Assembly: GCA_020725025.1 (NCBI GenBank)
Contig: DYFV01000012.1
Location: 1 to 64,000 of the forward strand
Direction of reading: 5' to 3'
DNA: 64,000 bases
Source of the DNA: Azoarcus sp.
Lineage (GTDB): Bacteria; Pseudomonadota; Gammaproteobacteria; Burkholderiales; Rhodocyclaceae
Every line of letters starts with the position of its first letter. The stretch's first letter is position 1. Below the pieces are notes generated by a model. That model did no database searches. It was not told where the DNA came from and worked only from the letters and a program-made list of their open reading frames with translations. Shown in pieces: positions 34,298-43,017 of this stretch. A program made the translations under genes and the position numbers.

Positions 34298-35677
34298 TCA
34301 GTGGTGGTAGGCCGTCTCGCCGTGGGCCGTGATGTCCAGGCCCTCGCGCTCTTCTTCTTCCGGCACGCGCAGGCCGACGAAGAGGTCCGCCACCTTGTAG
34401 GCGATTGCTGCGACCACACCCGACCAGACGATGGTGATGATCACACTATAGGTCTGGATCCAGACTTGGCCAGCGATCGAGAAATCCTCGCCGCCGGTGC
34501 CACCCAGGGCCGGGGCGGTGAAAACGCCGGTCAGGATCGCACCCAGGATGCCGCCCACGCCATGCACGCCGAACACGTCGAGCGCGTCGTCGGCGCCGAG
34601 CATGCGCTTCAAGCCATTCACGCCCCACAGGCAGACGAAGCCGGCGAGCAGGCCGATCACGATGGCGCCCATCGGGCCCACCGAGCCGCAGGCCGGGGTG
34701 ATCGCCACGAGGCCGGCGACGGCACCCGAGGCGGCGCCCAGCATGGAGGGCTTGCCCTTGAACATGGCTTCACCCAGCGCCCAGGCCAGCACCGCGGCGG
34801 CTGTGGCGACCAGGGTGTTGATGAAGGCGAGCGCCGCACCCGAGGTGGCTTCCAGGTTGGAGCCGGCATTGAAGCCGAACCAGCCCACCCACAGCATCGA
34901 GGCACCGACCATGGTCAGCGTCAGCGAGTGCGGAGCCATGGATTCGCGGCCGAAGCCGATGCGCTTGCCCACCATGTAGGCACCCACCAGGCCGGCCACA
35001 CCGGCGTTGATGTGCACCACCGTGCCGCCCGCGAAGTCGAGCGCGCCGTCGCCGAGGAGCAGGCCGCCCGGACCCCACACCATGTGGCAGATCGGCAGGT
35101 AGGCCAGGGTGAACCAGATCACCGAGAACAGCAGCACCGCGGAGAACTTCATCCGTTCGGCGAAGGCACCCACGATCAGCGCACCGGTGATGCCGGCGAA
35201 GGTGGCCTGGAAGGCGACGAAGACCAGCTCGGGCAGCTTCACGTTGTCGGTGAAGGTGTCGGCCAGGCTGTCGATCGTCACGCCCGACAGGAAGAGCTTG
35301 TCGAGCCCGCCGATGAACGCGGAGCCCTCGGTGAACGCCAGGCTGTAGCCGTAGAAGGCCCACAGGATGGTGAGCAGCGAGAACACCACCATCACCTGCA
35401 TGAGCACGGAGAGCATGTTCTTGGAACGCACCAGGCCGCCGTAGAACAGCGCCAGGCCGGGCAGGGCCATGAACAGCACCAGCAGGGTGGCGGTCATCAG
35501 CCACGCCACGTCGCCTTTCTCGACCACCGGCGCGGGGGCCGCCTCGGCAGCCGCCTCGACCGCCGCCGCCGCGGCTTCCACCACCGGCGCGGCCTCGGCC
35601 GCGGCGTCCTGGGCGAAAGCGCCGCCGGCCATGCCGAAGGCGAGCATCATCACCAGCATCGTCAGGAATTTCTTCAT
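34298..35677 (-). CDS. amtB: Ammonium transporter AmtB
   Basis: A 459-residue inner-membrane ammonia channel with a cleavable signal (MKKFLTMLVMMLAFGMAGGAFA), an Ala/Glu/Pro-rich linker and eleven helices. The pore histidines lie in LAYLPICHMVWGPGG and DALDVFGVHGVGG, and the signature DFAGGTVVHINAGVAGLVGAYMVG is intact. It takes up ammonium when nitrogen is limiting and is blocked by unmodified GlnK. It is the last gene of the porin-glnK-amtB operon, 14 bases after glnK, with GGGAGGACCCCGAG as ribosome site. Expression is expected from the sigma-54 promoter at 36864. Confidence 0.96.
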   Translation of the reverse strand: MKKFLTMLVMMLAFGMAGGAFAQDAAAEAAPVVEAAAAAVEAAAEAAPAPVVEKGDVAWLMTATLLVLFMALPGLALFYGGLVRSKNMLSVLMQVMVVFSLLTILWAFYGYSLAFTEGSAFIGGLDKLFLSGVTIDSLADTFTDNVKLPELVFVAFQATFAGITGALIVGAFAERMKFSAVLLFSVIWFTLAYLPICHMVWGPGGLLLGDGALDFAGGTVVHINAGVAGLVGAYMVGKRIGFGRESMAPHSLTLTMVGASMLWVGWFGFNAGSNLEATSGAALAFINTLVATAAAVLAWALGEAMFKGKPSMLGAASGAVAGLVAITPACGSVGPMGAIVIGLLAGFVCLWGVNGLKRMLGADDALDVFGVHGVGGILGAILTGVFTAPALGGTGGEDFSIAGQVWIQTYSVIITIVWSGVVAAIAYKVADLFVGLRVPEEEEREGLDITAHGETAYHH

Positions 35678-35691
35678 CTCGGGGTCCTCCC

Positions 35692-36820
<1,129 letters not shown>

Positions 36821-36863
36821 GTCTTGCTCCTAGAGCGGGTTTGTGTATTCGGCGAGCTCCCTT

Positions 36864-36881
36864 CAGCACGTACCGTGCCAG
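36864..36881 (-). promoter_or_regulatory. Sigma-54 promoter for porin-glnK-amtB
   Basis: On the minus strand CTGGCACGGTACGTGCTG has the -24 GG and -12 GC elements in the right spacing (TGGCACG-N4-GTGC; consensus TGGCACG-N4-TTGC). It lies 44-61 bases before the porin start. Its nitrogen-regulated target genes and the NtrC-like dyads upstream support it. Confidence 0.8.
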
Positions 36882-36900
36882 ACGCCTGAAAAATCGCTGA

Positions 36901-36917
36901 AGCCCTTTTGTGGTGCG
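36901..36917. promoter_or_regulatory. NtrC-like site, weak
   Basis: AGCCCTTTTGTGGTGCG keeps a good right half (TGGTGC) but a poor left half against the TGCACC-N4-TGGTGCA form. It sits 20 bases upstream of the sigma-54 promoter. Confidence 0.4.
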
Positions 36918-36988
36918 GGTTTCAGGCGATTCACGGAAATTCTGAGGGGGTGTTCGGGAAGCCGGGCGGGGCTCCTGGCCGGCCTTGC

Positions 36989-37005
36989 CGCACCAAGCTG
37001 GTGCG
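36989..37005. promoter_or_regulatory. NtrC-like site, strong dyad
   Basis: CGCACCAAGCTGGTGCG is a perfect dyad (CGCACCA / TGGTGCG). It matches the NtrC form TGCACC-N4-TGGTGCA at every defined base except the two ends. It is about 110 bases upstream of the sigma-54 promoter, a normal enhancer distance. Confidence 0.7.
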
Positions 37006-37150
37006 AGATCGGCTTCAGGGGAGCACCACGGTGCGCGCGCGCACCGTCTCGACGCGTTGCCGGCGGGACCCGGCGCCGTCGACGCCCGAGGGGCGGACGG
37101 CTCCGGCCGAGGCGGGCGGTGTCGAGGCGCGCGCACAGCGATGGGAATTG

Positions 37151-37167
37151 CGCACAATTGTGGTGCG
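37151..37167. promoter_or_regulatory. NtrC-like site, distal
   Basis: CGCACAATTGTGGTGCG differs from the NtrC form TGCACC-N4-TGGTGCA at three defined bases (the two ends and one inner C). It is about 270 bases upstream of the sigma-54 promoter and 85 bases before ubiK. Confidence 0.6.
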
Positions 37168-37251
37168 TCGACCCCTCCCGCGCCGCCACGGCCGCCGCGG
37201 GCGACGTGCTAAACTGCGGTCATTCCGTAGCGATGAAAGAAAGGCGCCGCC

Positions 37252-37515
37252 ATGACCGCACCCCGCATCCTCGACGAACTTGGTGCCAAGCTCTCGGAGC
37301 TCGCCGCGAGCAGCCCCGCCCGCGACATCGAGAAGAACGTCAAGGCGCTGCTCGGCAGCGCGTTCGGCAAGCTCGATCTGGTCACACGCGAGGAGTTCGA
37401 CGTGCAGCGCGAAGTCCTCGCGCACACCCGCCAGAAGCTCGCCGAGCTGGAGCTGCGGGTGGCCGCGCTCGAGTCCGAGCTCACCCGCGAGCGCACCGAG
37501 CGCGATACCGAGTAG
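37252..37515 (+). CDS. ubiK: UbiK ubiquinone biosynthesis accessory factor
   Basis: An 87-residue protein of the BMFP/YqiC family, matching UbiK in length and in its C-terminal coiled coil (LVTREEFDVQREVLAHTRQKLAELELRVAALESEL). UbiK binds UbiJ and lipids and is needed for efficient aerobic ubiquinone synthesis. AAAGAAAGG lies upstream of the ATG. It is divergent from the nitrogen operon and 87 bases before comM, the same neighbour order seen in many betaproteobacteria. Confidence 0.88.
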   Translation: MTAPRILDELGAKLSELAASSPARDIEKNVKALLGSAFGKLDLVTREEFDVQREVLAHTRQKLAELELRVAALESELTRERTERDTE

Positions 37516-37576
37516 CCCCGGAGTCGGCGTCCTCGGCCGATTATCCCTTCGTCATTTCCCGTTTGTTCGGTAGACT

Positions 37577-37598
37577 GCCTCCGGTCCATTCCGGAGGC
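37577..37598 (+). promoter_or_regulatory. Hairpin over the comM ribosome site
   Basis: GCCTCCGG (37577-37584) and CCGGAGGC (37591-37598) form a perfect 8-bp stem with a six-base loop. The right arm contains the GGAGG that would start comM at ATG 37603. Translation should be low unless the hairpin is opened. Confidence 0.6.
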
Positions 37599-37602
37599 AT
37601 GA

Positions 37603-39099
37603 ATGTCGCTCGCCGTCGTACGCACCCGCGCCCTGGTGGGCATCCACGCGCCCGAGGTGACGGTGGAGGTGCACCTGGCCAACGGGCTGCCCGCCTTCAA
37701 CCTGGTGGGGCTCGCCGACACGGAGGTGCGCGAGGCCCGTGACCGGGTGCGGGCGGCCATCGTCACCTCCCAGTTCGAATTCCCGCAGCGGCGCATCACG
37801 GTCAATCTGGCGCCCGCCGACCTGCCCAAGGAAGGCGGCCGCTACGACTTGCCGATCGCCCTGGGCATCCTCGCGGCGTCGGGCCAGATCGACGCCTCCG
37901 CCCTCGGCCGCCACGAGTTCGTCGGGGAGCTTTCGCTGAACGGCGAGCTGCGTCCGGTGCGCGGCGCGCTCGCTGTGGCGCTGGAATCGGGCCGGGCGGG
38001 GCGTGCGCTGGTGGTGCCGCCGGCCAACGCGGACGAGTCCGCGCTCGCCGCCAACGGGACAGTGCTCGCCGCGGGTAGCCTCCTCGCCGTATGCGCCCAC
38101 CTCAACGGCCACGGGCCGCTGGCGCCGCACCCCGCACCGCAGGGCGAGAGGCGGCCCTCGGCCGTGCCGGACCTGGCCGAGGTCAAGGGGCAGTTGCAGG
38201 CCCGGCGCGCGCTGGAGGTCGCGGCGGCGGGGCAGCATGCGCTACTGATGTTCGGGCCGCCGGGCACCGGCAAGTCGATGCTCGCCCAGCGCCTGCCGGG
38301 CCTGCTGCCGCCCATGGACGAGGGCGAAGCCACCGAGAGCGCAGCGGTGCAGTCGATCGAGGGCGGCTTCGATCCGGCACGGTGGGCGCAGCGGCCCTGG
38401 CGCGCGCCCCATCACTCGGCCTCCGTCGCGGCGCTGGTGGGCGGCGGCGGCGATCCCCGGCCGGGGGAGATCAGCCTCGCCCATCACGGCGTGCTCTTCC
38501 TGGACGAGCTCCCGGAGTTCGATCGGCGCGTGCTGGAGGCGCTGCGCGAGCCGCTCGAGACCGGTGTCGTCACCGTGTCGCGGGCGCGCCGGCGCGCCGA
38601 GTTTCCCGCCCGCTTCCAGCTCGTCGCCGCGATGAATCCTTGTCCCTGTGGGCTGGCGGGCGCGCCCGGCGGACGTTGCCGGTGCACGCCGGACCAGATC
38701 GCGCGCTATCGCGGCAAGCTTTCCGGGCCGCTGCTCGACCGCATCGACGTGATGGTCGAGGTGCCGCTTCTCGACCGGGCCGAGTTGCTGGCGCAGCCCG
38801 AAGGCGAGCCGAGCGCCGCAGTGCGCGAGCGTGTGGTGCGGGCCTGGGCGCTGCAGCGCGGGCGCCAGGGGGTGGCCAACGGGCGTCTGCCGGCGGGGCG
38901 GGTCGAGGCGCTATGCACGCCCGACACCGAAGGCCGCGCACTGCTCGCGCACGCGATCGAGCGGCTCGATCTGTCCGCTCGCGGTTATCATCGCATCCTC
39001 CGGGTGGCCCGCACGATCGCGGACCTCGCCGGCGCCGGGTGCGTCGGCGCGGCCCATGTGGCCGAGGCGGTCCAGTACCGGCGGGGGTGGAACATGTAG
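37603..39099 (+). CDS. comM: ComM/YifB-type AAA+ helicase
   Basis: A 498-residue hexameric AAA+ protein with a Lon-like N-terminal fold (MSLAVVRTRALVGIHAPEVTVEVHLANGLPAFNLVG), a Mg-chelatase-like ATPase (Walker A GPPGTGKS near 218; Walker B GVLFLDELPEF) and a zinc-binding insertion MNPCPCGLAGAPGGRCRC. ComM drives branch migration during natural transformation; older annotations call it a Mg chelatase. Its ribosome site lies inside a perfect hairpin (37577-37598). Its TAG stop is the TAG of a palindromic repeat starting at 39096. Confidence 0.94.
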   Translation: MSLAVVRTRALVGIHAPEVTVEVHLANGLPAFNLVGLADTEVREARDRVRAAIVTSQFEFPQRRITVNLAPADLPKEGGRYDLPIALGILAASGQIDASALGRHEFVGELSLNGELRPVRGALAVALESGRAGRALVVPPANADESALAANGTVLAAGSLLAVCAHLNGHGPLAPHPAPQGERRPSAVPDLAEVKGQLQARRALEVAAAGQHALLMFGPPGTGKSMLAQRLPGLLPPMDEGEATESAAVQSIEGGFDPARWAQRPWRAPHHSASVAALVGGGGDPRPGEISLAHHGVLFLDELPEFDRRVLEALREPLETGVVTVSRARRRAEFPARFQLVAAMNPCPCGLAGAPGGRCRCTPDQIARYRGKLSGPLLDRIDVMVEVPLLDRAELLAQPEGEPSAAVRERVVRAWALQRGRQGVANGRLPAGRVEALCTPDTEGRALLAHAIERLDLSARGYHRILRVARTIADLAGAGCVGAAHVAEAVQYRRGWNM

Positions 39100-39125
39100 C
39101 CCGGATGGAGGAGCGGAATCCGGGG
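39096..39125 (+). repeat. GTAGCCCGGAT-type palindrome, copy 4
   Basis: GTAGCCCGGATGGAGGAGCG followed by GAATCCGGGG. The TAG at 39097-39099 stops comM. Together with the inverted copy at 39151-39182 it forms a large inverted pair. Confidence 0.85.
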
Positions 39126-39150
39126 CCGGTGCCGGCCGCTGCGCCGCCCT

Positions 39151-39182
39151 CCCCGGATTCCGCCGTGGCTCCATCCGGGCTG
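39151..39182 (-). repeat. GTAGCCCGGAT-type palindrome, copy 5
   Basis: CCCCGGATTCCGCCGTGGCT followed by CCATCCGGGCTG is the inverted partner of the copy at 39096-39125. The two could pair over about 85 bases and act as a bidirectional terminator between comM and the transporter gene. Confidence 0.8.
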
Positions 39183-39225
39183 CGAATATGCCGCGCGCGC
39201 GCCGGTTGCCCCCACGAGAGAACTC

Positions 39226-40419
39226 ATGCCTGAATCGTCCCGCCGGCTCGCCTGGCTGCTCGCCGCCCTGGCCGCCCTCGGCCCCTTCTCGATCGACACC
39301 TACCTGCCGGCCTTTCCCGCCATGGGCCAGGCGCTCGGGGCCACGTCCATGGAGATCCAGCAGACGCTCACCGCCTACATGGCGACCTTCGCCTTCATGG
39401 TGCTGTGGCATGGAGCGCTCGCCGACCGCTACGGGCGGCGCCGGGTGATCCTGGTCGCGACCGGCCTCTTCGCGGCGGCCTCGATGGTGTGCGCGGCGGC
39501 GGACTCCATCGAGTGGCTGTGGGCGGGCCGCGCGCTGCAGGGCCTGAGCTCCGGCGCCGGGATGGTCGTCGGCCGGGCAGTGATCCGCGACCTGCACGAG
39601 GGCGCGCGGGCGCAGCGGCTCATGGCGCAGGTCACGGTGATCTTCGCCATCGCGCCGGCGGTGGCGCCGCTCGTGGGCGGCGTGCTCCTCACCGTGGCCG
39701 GCTGGCGCTCGATCTTCGTCTTCCTCGCCTGCTTCGGCGCGCTCCTCGCCTGGACGAGCTGGCGCGAGCTGCCCGAGACGCTGGCGCCCGAGGCGCGACA
39801 CCCGCTGCACCCGGTGAGCCTCGCGCGGGCCTACGGCGCGGTCCTCGGCAGCGCGGCCTTCCTGCTGGTCGCCACCGCCATCGCGTTCAACTTCAATGGC
39901 TTCTTCGTGTACGTGCTCGGTGCGCCGCGCTTCGTGATGGACCACCTGGGGCTCGGCCCGAACGAGTTCGGCTGGCTCTTCGTGCCGATGGTGGGCGGCT
40001 TCATGGCGGGGGCGGCGCTGTCGGGACGGCTGGCCGGGCGCTGGACGCCCCAGCGGACGATCGGCTTGGCCTTCGCCCTCATGATGGGCGCGGCCGTCGC
40101 GAACGTCGCGGTCTCGGCCCTGCTCGCGCCGGGGCTGCCGTGGTCGGTGGCGCCGATCGCGCTCTACAGCTTCGGCATGTCGCTGGGCATGCCCAGCCTC
40201 ACCCTGCTCGCGCTCGACCTCTTTCCGGCGCGGCGTGGGCTCGCCTCGAGCTGCCTGAGCTTCCTCCACGTGGGGCTGAACGCGATCACCGCCGGCGTGC
40301 TGGTGCCCCTGCTGTGGGATTCGCCGCTCACCCTGGCGGCGGGGATGAGCGGCTTTCTCGCCCTGGGGCTGCTGACCTTCGGCGAGTGGCGCCGCCGCCG
40401 GCGCCTGCCCTCCGTCTGA
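39226..40419 (+). CDS. Bcr/CflA-family drug efflux transporter
   Basis: A 397-residue MFS protein with twelve predicted helices. The family start LAALGPFSIDTYLPAFPAMGQALGAT, the motif A loop GALADRYGRRRVIL and motif C region QVTVIFAIAPAVAPLVGGVL place it with Bcr and CflA drug/H+ antiporters. These export bicyclomycin, chloramphenicol or sulfonamides in other bacteria; the native substrate is not predictable. It lies 164 bases before the U32 cluster and could export a cluster product, but the gap contains its own palindrome, so it is more likely separate. Confidence 0.9.
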   Translation: MPESSRRLAWLLAALAALGPFSIDTYLPAFPAMGQALGATSMEIQQTLTAYMATFAFMVLWHGALADRYGRRRVILVATGLFAAASMVCAAADSIEWLWAGRALQGLSSGAGMVVGRAVIRDLHEGARAQRLMAQVTVIFAIAPAVAPLVGGVLLTVAGWRSIFVFLACFGALLAWTSWRELPETLAPEARHPLHPVSLARAYGAVLGSAAFLLVATAIAFNFNGFFVYVLGAPRFVMDHLGLGPNEFGWLFVPMVGGFMAGAALSGRLAGRWTPQRTIGLAFALMMGAAVANVAVSALLAPGLPWSVAPIALYSFGMSLGMPSLTLLALDLFPARRGLASSCLSFLHVGLNAITAGVLVPLLWDSPLTLAAGMSGFLALGLLTFGEWRRRRRLPSV

Positions 40420-40470
40420 CGCCGGCCCGGCGGGAGCGGGCGCCGGGCAGGAAGGTAACCATTCTCTTAA

Positions 40471-40492
40471 CATGGTTTTGCAGAAAATCATG
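40471..40492. promoter_or_regulatory. Palindromic candidate operator of the U32 cluster
   Basis: CATGGTTTT-GCAG-AAAATCATG is an inverted repeat with 9-base arms and one mismatch. It sits in an AT-rich island in otherwise GC-rich DNA, 92 bases before the first cluster gene. A TTAACA at 40468-40473 partly overlaps it and resembles a -35, but I see no good -10. Confidence 0.5.
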
Positions 40493-40583
40493 ACCGGCGC
40501 CTCCTGATCGACCCGACTTGCGCTGCCGGGCGCCGCCTTAGTCTGGATGCCTCTTGCCGAACGGGAACGCGGAGGTGTGCCAG

Positions 40584-42011
40584 ATGGATTTCGTGACGCC
40601 ATGGCTGGCCGTGGGGAGTCGAGCCGATGCCGCAGACGGAGCCGCCTTGCGCGCGGCCGGCATCGACGCCCTGCTCTCGCTCGCGCCGCTCTCCCGGCCG
40701 GCGGAAGTCGCACTGCAGCTGAGCCTCGCCGTCGCCGATCGCGCACCCCTTCCGGCGGGGACGATCCGCACCGCAGTCGATTTCCTCGCCCAGCGTGCCG
40801 CAGCCGGCCAGCGGGTGCTGCTCCATTGCGAGATGGGGATCTCCCGCTCCCCGGCGCTCGCGGCCTGCTTTCTGCACGAACACGAGGGCATGCCGCTGGA
40901 TGAGGCCTTCGTCCGGGTCCGCTCGCTGCGGCCGAAGGCGGTACCCGATCCCGCGCTGGTCGACTCGATCCGCGCCCACTACGGCGCATGCGCCCGCATC
41001 GATCTGTCCGGCAACGAGAACCCCTTCGGCCCGTCGCCGCGGGCGCGCGCCGCCATGGCGCGGGTGCTGGGGCAACTGCACCGCTATCCCCCACTCGACG
41101 CCGCCGAGCTGCGCGGCCTGCTGGCCGGGCGGGCGGAGCTTGCCCCTTCCCAGGTGCTGATCGGCAATGGCGCCTGCGAGCTGATCGACCTGGCGATGCG
41201 CAGCCTCGCCGGTGCGGGCGGGGAGGTGCTCATTCCGGATCCCGCCTTTCCTGCCTATCGCTCCGCGGCCGAGCGAGTGGGCGCCCGCGTCGTCACGGTT
41301 CCGCTCGACGGCGCCTGCTATCGCATCGAGGCTTTCCTCGAGCGGCTCACCCCTTCGACGCGGCTCGTGGTCGTCGCCTCGCCCCACAACCCCACCGGCA
41401 CCCTGATGCGTCCCGCCGACTGGCGCCGCCTGTGCGATGCGCTGCCGTCCGGCGCGGTGCTGCTGCTCGACGAGGCCTACCGCGACTACGCCGTCGGGCG
41501 CGCGCTGATCGACGGCGTCGGCGACGTGCGGGCGGGCAGGCCGGTGCTCGTGCTGCGCTCGCTCTCCAAGGTGGAGGGCCTCGCCGGGCTGCGCGTCGGC
41601 TACGGCTTTGCGCCCGAGCCGGTGGTGCGGCGGCTCGCGGCGCTGTGCCCGCAGTACCACGTGGGCTCGCTCGCCCAGGTTGCGGCGCTCGCGGCGCTCG
41701 CCGACGAGGAGCACGCCCGGCGCAGCGTCGCGGCCAACGCCCGCGAGCGCGAGGTGCTCACGGCGGGGTTGGCGCGCCTGGGGCTCGCCTTCGTTCCCTC
41801 GGCGGCGAACTTCGTCCTGCTGCGCGGCCCGCGCGACGCGCTGGCGCGGCTCGCAGCCCGCGGCGTGGCGGTGAAGTGCATGGCGCGCTACGGCCTGCCC
41901 GGCCACATCCGGGTGAGCGTCGGCCTGCCCGAGGAAAACGCACGCTTTCTCGCCGTGCTCGGCGAGCTGGTGCGCGAGGACCACCCATCCCGGGCGACAG
42001 TCCCGGTCTGA
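40584..42011 (+). CDS. Dual-specificity phosphatase/HisC-like aminotransferase fusion
   Basis: A 475-residue two-domain protein. Residues 1-135 are a dual-specificity protein phosphatase fold with the catalytic loop HCEMGISRS (Cys82, Arg88, the CX5R signature) and DFVTPWLAVGS at the start. Residues 138-475 are a fold-type I PLP aminotransferase of the histidinol-phosphate aminotransferase/CobD group: LSGNENPFGPSP, VASPHNPTG (Asn269), LLLDEAY (Asp296), PLP lysine in SLSK (Lys329) and a C-terminal HIRVSVGLPEENARFL. Pairing a phosphatase with this aminotransferase suggests handling of a phosphorylated amino or keto substrate. GGAGG eight bases before ATG 40584 decides the start. It opens the U32 cluster. 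Confidence 0.88.
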   Translation: MDFVTPWLAVGSRADAADGAALRAAGIDALLSLAPLSRPAEVALQLSLAVADRAPLPAGTIRTAVDFLAQRAAAGQRVLLHCEMGISRSPALAACFLHEHEGMPLDEAFVRVRSLRPKAVPDPALVDSIRAHYGACARIDLSGNENPFGPSPRARAAMARVLGQLHRYPPLDAAELRGLLAGRAELAPSQVLIGNGACELIDLAMRSLAGAGGEVLIPDPAFPAYRSAAERVGARVVTVPLDGACYRIEAFLERLTPSTRLVVVASPHNPTGTLMRPADWRRLCDALPSGAVLLLDEAYRDYAVGRALIDGVGDVRAGRPVLVLRSLSKVEGLAGLRVGYGFAPEPVVRRLAALCPQYHVGSLAQVAALAALADEEHARRSVAANAREREVLTAGLARLGLAFVPSAANFVLLRGPRDALARLAARGVAVKCMARYGLPGHIRVSVGLPEENARFLAVLGELVREDHPSRATVPV

Positions 42012-42025
42012 AGGAGACGAGCGAG

Positions 42026-43006
42026 ATGGTGATGATGATGGCCCCCGGCGGAACGCTGGAGATGGCGAAGACGGTGCTCGACGAGGGCGCGGACGCGGTG
42101 TACGTCGGCGTGGTCGGCTGGAGCCGGCGTGGCGCCCAGGACGAGCTCGACGACGACGAGATCCGCCACACGATCGATTACGCGGCCGCGCGCGGCAAGG
42201 AGGTGCGCGTGGTGGTGAACACGCTGCCGAGCTCCACCGAGCTGCCGATGTTCGTCGAGCGCGTCGAGCGCTACGCGGGCTGGGGCGCGCAGGGCTTCAT
42301 GGTGAGCGACATCGGGGCGATGCGGCTGGTGAAGGAGCGCCTGCCCCAGGTGAACATCCACACCAGCGTGGGTTGCGGCATCACCAACTACGAGGACGTG
42401 CGCTTCCTGCGGGAGATCGGCGCGGACTACGTCGTGCTGCCCTACCGCCTGTCGGTGGATGAGATCGCCAAGATCAAGCAGGCGGGCAAGGTCGGCATCG
42501 AGGTCTTCCTGTTCAAGACGCCCTCGGGCGGGAAGATCTGCCCGGGCAAATGCAACATGAGCAGCTACTTCAGCTTCCGACGCTGGCTCGACGCCCAGGG
42601 CAAGGACCACTTCTTCGGCTCCGCCTCCCGCGGCGGCGACTGCCTGCGGGTCTGCCAGACGGAGTGGAACTTCAACGTCGGCGACATCGACTACCGCCTG
42701 CCGATGACCATCAAGACGAATCCCGCCCTGTGGCTGGAGGAGTTGCCCGCCTACCTCGCCGCCGGCGTCGATTGCCTGAAGGTGCCCGGCCGCGACCGCT
42801 CGGCGGGGCTGGTGTGCGACATCGTTCGGGTCTACCGGCGCGCGGTGGACACCATTCTCGGCTCCGACCACCCCGATCTTGGCCCCTTCGCATCCGAGCT
42901 CGAGGTCTTGCGCGGGCGCTGGATGACCGAGCGCAACAAGCGCGACAACCGCCTGCTGCGCCAGGCGATCGACGAATCCCGGCGCGTGGCCGCCACCCCC
43001 CTGTGA
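42026..43006 (+). CDS. U32-family protein A (UbiU-like)
   Basis: A 326-residue member of the U32 family, which is called a peptidase but includes oxygen-independent hydroxylases (UbiU/UbiV, RlhA, TrhP). The start MMAPGGTLEMAKTVLDEGADAVYVGVVGWSRRG is typical. Four cysteines stand in a CxxxC (Cys172, Cys176) and second CxxxC (Cys206, Cys210) arrangement (KICPGKCNMSS; GGDCLRVCQ), suited to a [4Fe-4S] cluster. It is paralogous to the proteins at 43956 and 45867. AAGGAG lies before ATG 42026, 14 bases after the fusion gene. Hydroxylase function is inferred from the family; no protease residues are evident. Confidence 0.88.
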   Translation: MVMMMAPGGTLEMAKTVLDEGADAVYVGVVGWSRRGAQDELDDDEIRHTIDYAAARGKEVRVVVNTLPSSTELPMFVERVERYAGWGAQGFMVSDIGAMRLVKERLPQVNIHTSVGCGITNYEDVRFLREIGADYVVLPYRLSVDEIAKIKQAGKVGIEVFLFKTPSGGKICPGKCNMSSYFSFRRWLDAQGKDHFFGSASRGGDCLRVCQTEWNFNVGDIDYRLPMTIKTNPALWLEELPAYLAAGVDCLKVPGRDRSAGLVCDIVRVYRRAVDTILGSDHPDLGPFASELEVLRGRWMTERNKRDNRLLRQAIDESRRVAATPL

Positions 43007-43017
43007 GGAGACGCAAC

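Larger units (their letters stand above)
36821..37251. other. 431-base regulatory region between porin and ubiK
   Basis: A divergent intergenic region with no gene. It holds the sigma-54 promoter for the leftward nitrogen operon (36864-36881) and three NtrC-like dyads (36901-36917, 36989-37005, 37151-37167). Between them GCACCACGGTGC and GTGCGCGCGCGCAC at 37022-37044 add further half-sites with other spacing. The rightward ubiK leader occupies the last 50 bases. Confidence 0.75.

Noticed and set aside
40471-40492. FNR/Anr box or sigma-54 promoter before the U32 cluster
   Set aside because: The palindrome lacks the TTGAT-N4-ATCAA form, and GG/GC elements are not at -24/-12 spacing.
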